From assembly GCF_041601295.1 (NCBI RefSeq), contig NZ_JBFIII010000062.1:1-17023 (forward strand): a stretch of 17,023 bases of DNA. Direction: 5' to 3'. The position numbers were made by a program, and so were the translations under genes. Shown in pieces: positions 13,394-17,023 of the stretch. Numbering within the stretch: the stretch's first letter is position 1; every line of letters begins with the position of its first letter. Under the pieces are notes generated by a model. That model worked only from the letters and a program-made list of their open reading frames with translations. It made no database searches and was not told where the DNA came from. The DNA comes from Immundisolibacter sp. GTDB lineage: Bacteria > Pseudomonadota > Gammaproteobacteria > Immundisolibacterales > Immundisolibacteraceae.

Positions 13394-14407
13394 GTGAGCG
13401 ACGACGCGGTACTGGTAGTCGGCCCCTCCTGGGTCGGCGATATGGTGATGATCGAGCCGCTGTTGGCGAGCCTGAAGGCGCGCCAGCCGGTCCCGGCCGT
13501 CGATGTGCTGGCGCCTGCCTGGTCAGCGCCGCTGCTGTCGCGCATGGCGCAGGTGCGGCGCGCCATCGATTTGCCTATCGGTCACGGGCAATGGGCTGTC
13601 GGCAAGCGCCTGGCCATGGGGCGTGCATTGCGCGGCCAGTACCAGCAGGCCATCGTGCTGCCAGGCTCGTGGAAATCCGCGCTGTTGCCTTTTTTTGCCG
13701 GCATCCCTCAGCGCACGGGTTTTGTCCGGGAACTGCGCTACGGGTTGCTGAACGACGCCCGGCGCCTCGACAAGCGCGCCCTGCCAATGACAGTGCAGCG
13801 CTTTGCTGCGCTCGGTCTCGGCGCCGGTGCGCCGCTGCCAGGCACGCTTCAGCCACGGCTGAACGCCGACCCGGTGGTGGTTGCGCGGACCTTGGCGAGC
13901 TTGGGGCTCAGTACGGGCAGCGCACCGGTATTGCTGTTGTGTCCGGGCGCCGAGTTTGGTCCGGCCAAGCGCTGGCCAGCTGTGCATTTTGCCGCGCTGG
14001 CGCGCCATTATCGCCAGCGCGGCTGGCAGGTTTGGCTGGTCGGCTCGGCCAGGGACGCGTCCATCACGGCCCAGGTCAAGGCCGCTGCCGGTGATGGCTG
14101 TATCGATCTGGCCGGGCGCACCGATCTTGGGGAGGTTTGCGATGTCATCGCCGCGGCCGATCTTGTGGTCAGCAACGACAGTGGCTTGATGCACGTGGCG
14201 GCGGCGCTGGGCCGGCCCTTGGTTGCGGTGTACGGGTCCTCGGACCCCGGTTTTACACCACCGTTATCGGCACGGGCCCGGGTGGTGAGCCTGGCCCTGT
14301 CGTGCAGCCCGTGTTTCAAACGCGAGTGCCCGCTCGGTCACCTGCGCTGCCTGAACGATCTTGACCCGGAGCGGGTGCTGGCCGCCGCGGCGGAGCTGGA
14401 TGCGTGA
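13394..14407 (+). CDS. waaF: ADP-heptose:LPS heptosyltransferase II
   Basis: The 337-residue GT9 glycosyltransferase adds the second heptose to the LPS inner core at the cytoplasmic side of the inner membrane. Family features are GPSWVGDMVM near the N-terminus (with D16 in the position of the catalytic Asp), CPGAEFGPAKRWP (the nucleotide-heptose binding segment), and NDSGLMHVAAALGRPLVAVYGSSDP. The C-terminal CSPCFKRECPLGHLRCL cysteine cluster is also typical. The GTG at 13394, one base after the zinc-finger stop, is chosen because the family alignment begins a few residues later; its ribosome-binding site is weak, suggesting translational coupling. Its TGA overlaps the GTG of waaC by four bases (GTGA). 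Confidence 0.93.
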   Translation: MSDDAVLVVGPSWVGDMVMIEPLLASLKARQPVPAVDVLAPAWSAPLLSRMAQVRRAIDLPIGHGQWAVGKRLAMGRALRGQYQQAIVLPGSWKSALLPFFAGIPQRTGFVRELRYGLLNDARRLDKRALPMTVQRFAALGLGAGAPLPGTLQPRLNADPVVVARTLASLGLSTGSAPVLLLCPGAEFGPAKRWPAVHFAALARHYRQRGWQVWLVGSARDASITAQVKAAAGDGCIDLAGRTDLGEVCDVIAAADLVVSNDSGLMHVAAALGRPLVAVYGSSDPGFTPPLSARARVVSLALSCSPCFKRECPLGHLRCLNDLDPERVLAAAAELDA

Positions 14408-15429
14408 AGCTGTTATTGGTCAAGACCTCGTCCCTGGGTGACGTGTTGCATGCCCTGCCAGCGCTGACCGAGGCCAAGGCGCATGTGCCCGCGCTGGAGT
14501 GTCACTGGGTGGTGGAAGAAGCCTATGCCGCCATCCCGGCCTGGCATCCGGCAGTGACCAGGGTGTTGCCGCTGGCGCTGCGCCGGTGGCGGCGCGCGCC
14601 ACTGGCGGCACTGCGCTCGGGTGAGTGGTCGGTGTTCAGTTCGGCGTTGCGCGGGCGCCGTTACGACTGTGTCCTGGACGCGCAGGGTCTGCTAAAGACC
14701 GCGCCGGTGACGCTCCTGGCACGCGGCGCCACGGTGGGTTTCGACCGGCACAGCGCCCGTGAGGGACTGGCGGCCCTGGTTTACAAGCGCCGCGTAGCGG
14801 TGGATCGCCGTCAGCACGCGGTGCAGCGCCTGCGCGTGCTGTTCGGTGCCGCGCTGGGTTACCAACCAGGACCGACTCCGCCGGACTATGGCATCGTCCG
14901 GGAGCGCCTGCCGGCGTCGACACAGCAGGGTGACTACGTGGTGTTTCTGCACGGCAGCAGTTGGCCGAGCAAGCTGTGGCCTCAAGCGCACTGGCGCGCG
15001 TTGATTGACCACGCCGGGCAGGCGGGCCTGCGGGTGCTGTTGCCGTGGGGTGACGCCACCGAGCATAGCCGGGCGCAGGCGCTGGCGGTCGGCGCGCCGC
15101 ATGCCAAGGTGCTGGCACCGCTCGATCTGCCGCAGCTGGCGGCGACCCTGGCAGGCGCGCGAGGGGTGGTCGGCGTGGACAGTGGTCCCACCCATCTGGC
15201 GAGTGCGCTGGGTGTGCCGACGGTGTCCCTGTATGGCGCGACCGATCCCGAGCTGACCGGCACCTGGGGCACCCGCCAGCGGCGTTTGCAGGCGGTTTAT
15301 GCGTGTGCGCCATGTCTGCGCCGCGACTGTCGCTTTGCGCTTGATGACGGCCCGCAGCCGCCCTGTTTCGGCCAGATGAACGCCGCCACGGTGTGGCAGG
15401 CGCTGTGCGCGCAACGGGAGGGCGGGTGA
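14404..15429 (+). CDS. waaC: ADP-heptose:LPS heptosyltransferase I
   Basis: The 341-residue GT9 enzyme adds the first heptose to Kdo2-lipid A. The N-terminus KLLLVKTSSLGDVLHALPAL places D13 at the catalytic aspartate known for WaaC. HGSSWPSKLWP and GVDSGPTHLASALGVPTVSL followed by YGATDP are the donor-binding segments. The start is GTG 14404, overlapping the waaF stop by four bases, with GGAG about nine bases upstream. The gene in turn overlaps waaG by four bases in the same GTGA manner. Together with waaF it builds the Hep-Hep disaccharide on which WaaG and WaaP act. Confidence 0.94.
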   Translation: MKLLLVKTSSLGDVLHALPALTEAKAHVPALECHWVVEEAYAAIPAWHPAVTRVLPLALRRWRRAPLAALRSGEWSVFSSALRGRRYDCVLDAQGLLKTAPVTLLARGATVGFDRHSAREGLAALVYKRRVAVDRRQHAVQRLRVLFGAALGYQPGPTPPDYGIVRERLPASTQQGDYVVFLHGSSWPSKLWPQAHWRALIDHAGQAGLRVLLPWGDATEHSRAQALAVGAPHAKVLAPLDLPQLAATLAGARGVVGVDSGPTHLASALGVPTVSLYGATDPELTGTWGTRQRRLQAVYACAPCLRRDCRFALDDGPQPPCFGQMNAATVWQALCAQREGG

Positions 15430-16547
15430 AGATCGCCTTTTGTCTGTTCAAGTACTTCCCATACGGTGGCATGCAGCGCAACGCGCTGCGCATTGCACGC
15501 GCACTGCGGGCACGCGGCCACCAGGTGGAGTTCTTTGCCATGCAGTGGCAAGGCGACCTTGATCCGGACTTGCCGGTGCATCTGTTGCCGGTGCGTGGAC
15601 TCACCAACCATACCCGCTACGCAAATTTTGCCCGGGCATTCGCGCTGGCCGCGCAGGGCTTCGACGGTCGGGTCGGGTGCAACAAACTGCCGGGTCTGGA
15701 TCTTTATTACGCCGCCGATACCTGCTACCACGCGCGCATGGCGAAGCGGCCGTTCTGGCATCGGTTGTCGGGCCGCTACCGGGCCTTCATTGCGGCCGAG
15801 CAGGCCGTGTTCTCGCCACAGAGTCATACCGAAATTCTGGCAATATCCGACAGCGAGGCGCGCTCGTATCAAGCCAGTTACGGCACGCCCGCGAGCCGTT
15901 TTCACGCCTTGCCACCGGGCATTGGCCAGGATCGTCGGGCAACCGATGCGGCCCCCGAACAGCGCGCCACGCTGCGCGCGGAATTTGGTATTGGCGAGTC
16001 GGAGTATTTATTGCTGACAATCGGTTCGGGCTTTCGCATGAAAGGGCTTGACCGCAGCCTGCGTGCGCTGGCGGCGTTGCCGCCGATGCTGCGGGCCCGC
16101 ACCCGTCTTATCGCAATCGGTCGTGACAAGCCGGGGCTGTTCCGTCGCCTGGCGAGGAAACTGGGTGTGGCCGGCGCGCTCACCATCCTGGATGGTCGGG
16201 ACGATATTCCGTTCTTTCTGCAGGGCGCCGATCTGTTGCTGCACCCGGCTTACTACGAGAACACCGGTTCGGTACTGGTCGAGGCCATTGTTGCCGGTCT
16301 ACCGGTACTGACGACCAGCAGCTGTGGATTTTGCGTACACGTCCAGCAGTCCGGATGTGGCACGGTACTGCCGGAACCGTTCAGCCAGGCCGGCATGAAC
16401 CAGCACTTATCGCGGATGCTTGTCTCGCCGGAACGCGCGCGGTGGCGTGAAGCCGGTATCGCCTATGGCCAGACCGCGGACTTGTACAGCCTTGGCCAGA
16501 CCGCTGCCGAAGTGATCGAAACGCGGCTGCTGGCGATGTACGCCTGA
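15426..16547 (+). CDS. waaG: LPS core glucosyltransferase I (GT4)
   Basis: The 373-residue GT4 (GT-B fold) enzyme transfers the first outer-core hexose to heptose II. The N-terminus KIAFCLFKYFPYGGMQRN is almost diagnostic for WaaG. CNKLPGLDLYYAADTCY (84-100) and the C-terminal nucleotide-sugar site YENTGSVLVEAIVAGLPVL, containing the E-x7-E pattern of retaining GT4 enzymes, are present. GTG 15426 overlaps the waaC stop by four bases and follows GGGAGG. Its TGA shares one base with the ATG of waaP. The length agrees with known WaaG proteins. Confidence 0.94.
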   Translation: MKIAFCLFKYFPYGGMQRNALRIARALRARGHQVEFFAMQWQGDLDPDLPVHLLPVRGLTNHTRYANFARAFALAAQGFDGRVGCNKLPGLDLYYAADTCYHARMAKRPFWHRLSGRYRAFIAAEQAVFSPQSHTEILAISDSEARSYQASYGTPASRFHALPPGIGQDRRATDAAPEQRATLRAEFGIGESEYLLLTIGSGFRMKGLDRSLRALAALPPMLRARTRLIAIGRDKPGLFRRLARKLGVAGALTILDGRDDIPFFLQGADLLLHPAYYENTGSVLVEAIVAGLPVLTTSSCGFCVHVQQSGCGTVLPEPFSQAGMNQHLSRMLVSPERARWREAGIAYGQTADLYSLGQTAAEVIETRLLAMYA

Positions 16548-17023
16548 TGCGGATCACATTGGTACCGCAGGTTTCGTCGGCGCTGCCACCAGCCGCCTTC
16601 GACGCGCTGATGGTGTTGCCCGGGGTGGTGCAGCGACGGGTCAAGGAGCGGGAGACCCTGCGCGTCACGATTGGCGGTCGTGAATACTTCTTGAAGCGCC
16701 ATTTCGGCGTCAGCTTGCGTGAAGTTGCCAAGAATCTGTCGCAACTTCGCTGGCCGGTGCTGGGTGCCGATACCGAGGCGCGGGGTATTCGTCGCTTGCA
16801 GGCGCTGGGGGTGCCCACCGTATCTCTGGCAGGGGAGGGCGAACGTGGACTGAATCCCCTGCGACGACAGTCGTTTATTTTGACCGAGGCACTGCCCGAT
16901 ACGATCACCCTGGAGGAGCTGAGCCTGAGCTGGGGTCGACAGCCGTTTCGCAGTCGAGCCGACATGCTGCTCAAAAGAGCCTTGCTGGTGCGGATTGCGG
17001 GTATCGCCCGCAGCCTGCACGAG
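16547..17023 (+). CDS. waaP: LPS core heptose(I) kinase, N-terminal part
   Basis: The first 159 codons of a kinase run off the window end. The segment EYFLKRHFGVSLREVAKNL, then LRWPVLGADTEARGIRRLQ and LGVPTVSL, is characteristic of WaaP/RfaP, with the lysine of FLKRH as probable ATP-binding residue and the glutamate of DTEARGI as its salt-bridge partner. The catalytic loop would follow after the last visible residues, IARSLHE. WaaP phosphorylates heptose I of the LPS core, which is needed for outer-membrane stability and is essential in Pseudomonas aeruginosa. The ATG shares its A with the waaG stop codon, which fits translational coupling. Confidence 0.92.
   Translation, partial: MRITLVPQVSSALPPAAFDALMVLPGVVQRRVKERETLRVTIGGREYFLKRHFGVSLREVAKNLSQLRWPVLGADTEARGIRRLQALGVPTVSLAGEGERGLNPLRRQSFILTEALPDTITLEELSLSWGRQPFRSRADMLLKRALLVRIAGIARSLHE

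Overview
The window looks like two pieces of DNA from different bacteria joined at about 3572-3600. Left of that point the DNA is extremely GC-rich. It carries the 5' end of an asparagine synthetase (asnB, minus strand), a small unknown protein, a MacB/FtsX-type ABC permease interrupted by an in-frame TAG, an archaeal/fungal-type aspartate-semialdehyde dehydrogenase (asd) and the first third of a DUF512 (PDZ plus CxxxCxxC) protein. I cannot name the host of this part. The style suggests a high-GC environmental phylum such as Gemmatimonadota, NC10 or Rokubacteria, but that is a guess. At 3572-3600 the DUF512 gene stops matching its family, and an oppositely oriented OPT transporter gene begins in mid-protein. 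A metagenomic assembly chimera is the simplest reading.

Right of the junction the DNA reads as a gammaproteobacterium, because it ends in the ilvE - zinc finger - waaF - waaC - waaG - waaP order that I know from Pseudomonas-like genomes. Between 3572 and 12044 lies a catabolic region. On the minus strand are an enoyl-CoA hydratase/isomerase-family gene, an acyl-CoA dehydrogenase (with a REP-like palindrome between them) and the OPT transporter. Divergent from these, on the plus strand, are a type I extradiol dioxygenase with all its iron ligands, two tandem paralogs of a TenA/PqqC-like (heme-oxygenase-fold) protein, and a small 2Fe-2S-type ferredoxin whose third cluster cysteine is an aspartate. 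A strong hairpin terminator at 10177-10216 ends this unit. Converging on it from the right are a Rieske aromatic-ring hydroxylase alpha subunit and a small three-helix membrane protein (DUF4405-like).

The most interesting part is 7039-11689. A Rieske oxygenase and an extradiol dioxygenase would open an aromatic ring, and the acyl-CoA dehydrogenase and crotonase could process the products. The duplicated TenA-like proteins and the odd ferredoxin are not standard parts of such pathways. The duplication unit was TenA-like gene plus ferredoxin: after the first paralog the opening codons of the ferredoxin survive and then run into a stop. The two inward-facing transcription units each carry, upstream, a similar FNR/Anr-like palindrome sharing the 17-base pattern TGACCTSGRTCAAGWCC, which suggests joint control. 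No Rieske beta subunit or ferredoxin reductase is in the window.

The right end (12227-17023) is a tightly packed operon of ilvE, a CHCC zinc-finger protein and the LPS inner-core enzymes waaF, waaC, waaG and waaP, with one- or four-base overlaps or very short gaps at most junctions; waaP is cut by the window end. No tRNA, rRNA, CRISPR array or insertion sequence was seen, and no gene-free stretch exceeds 300 bases.
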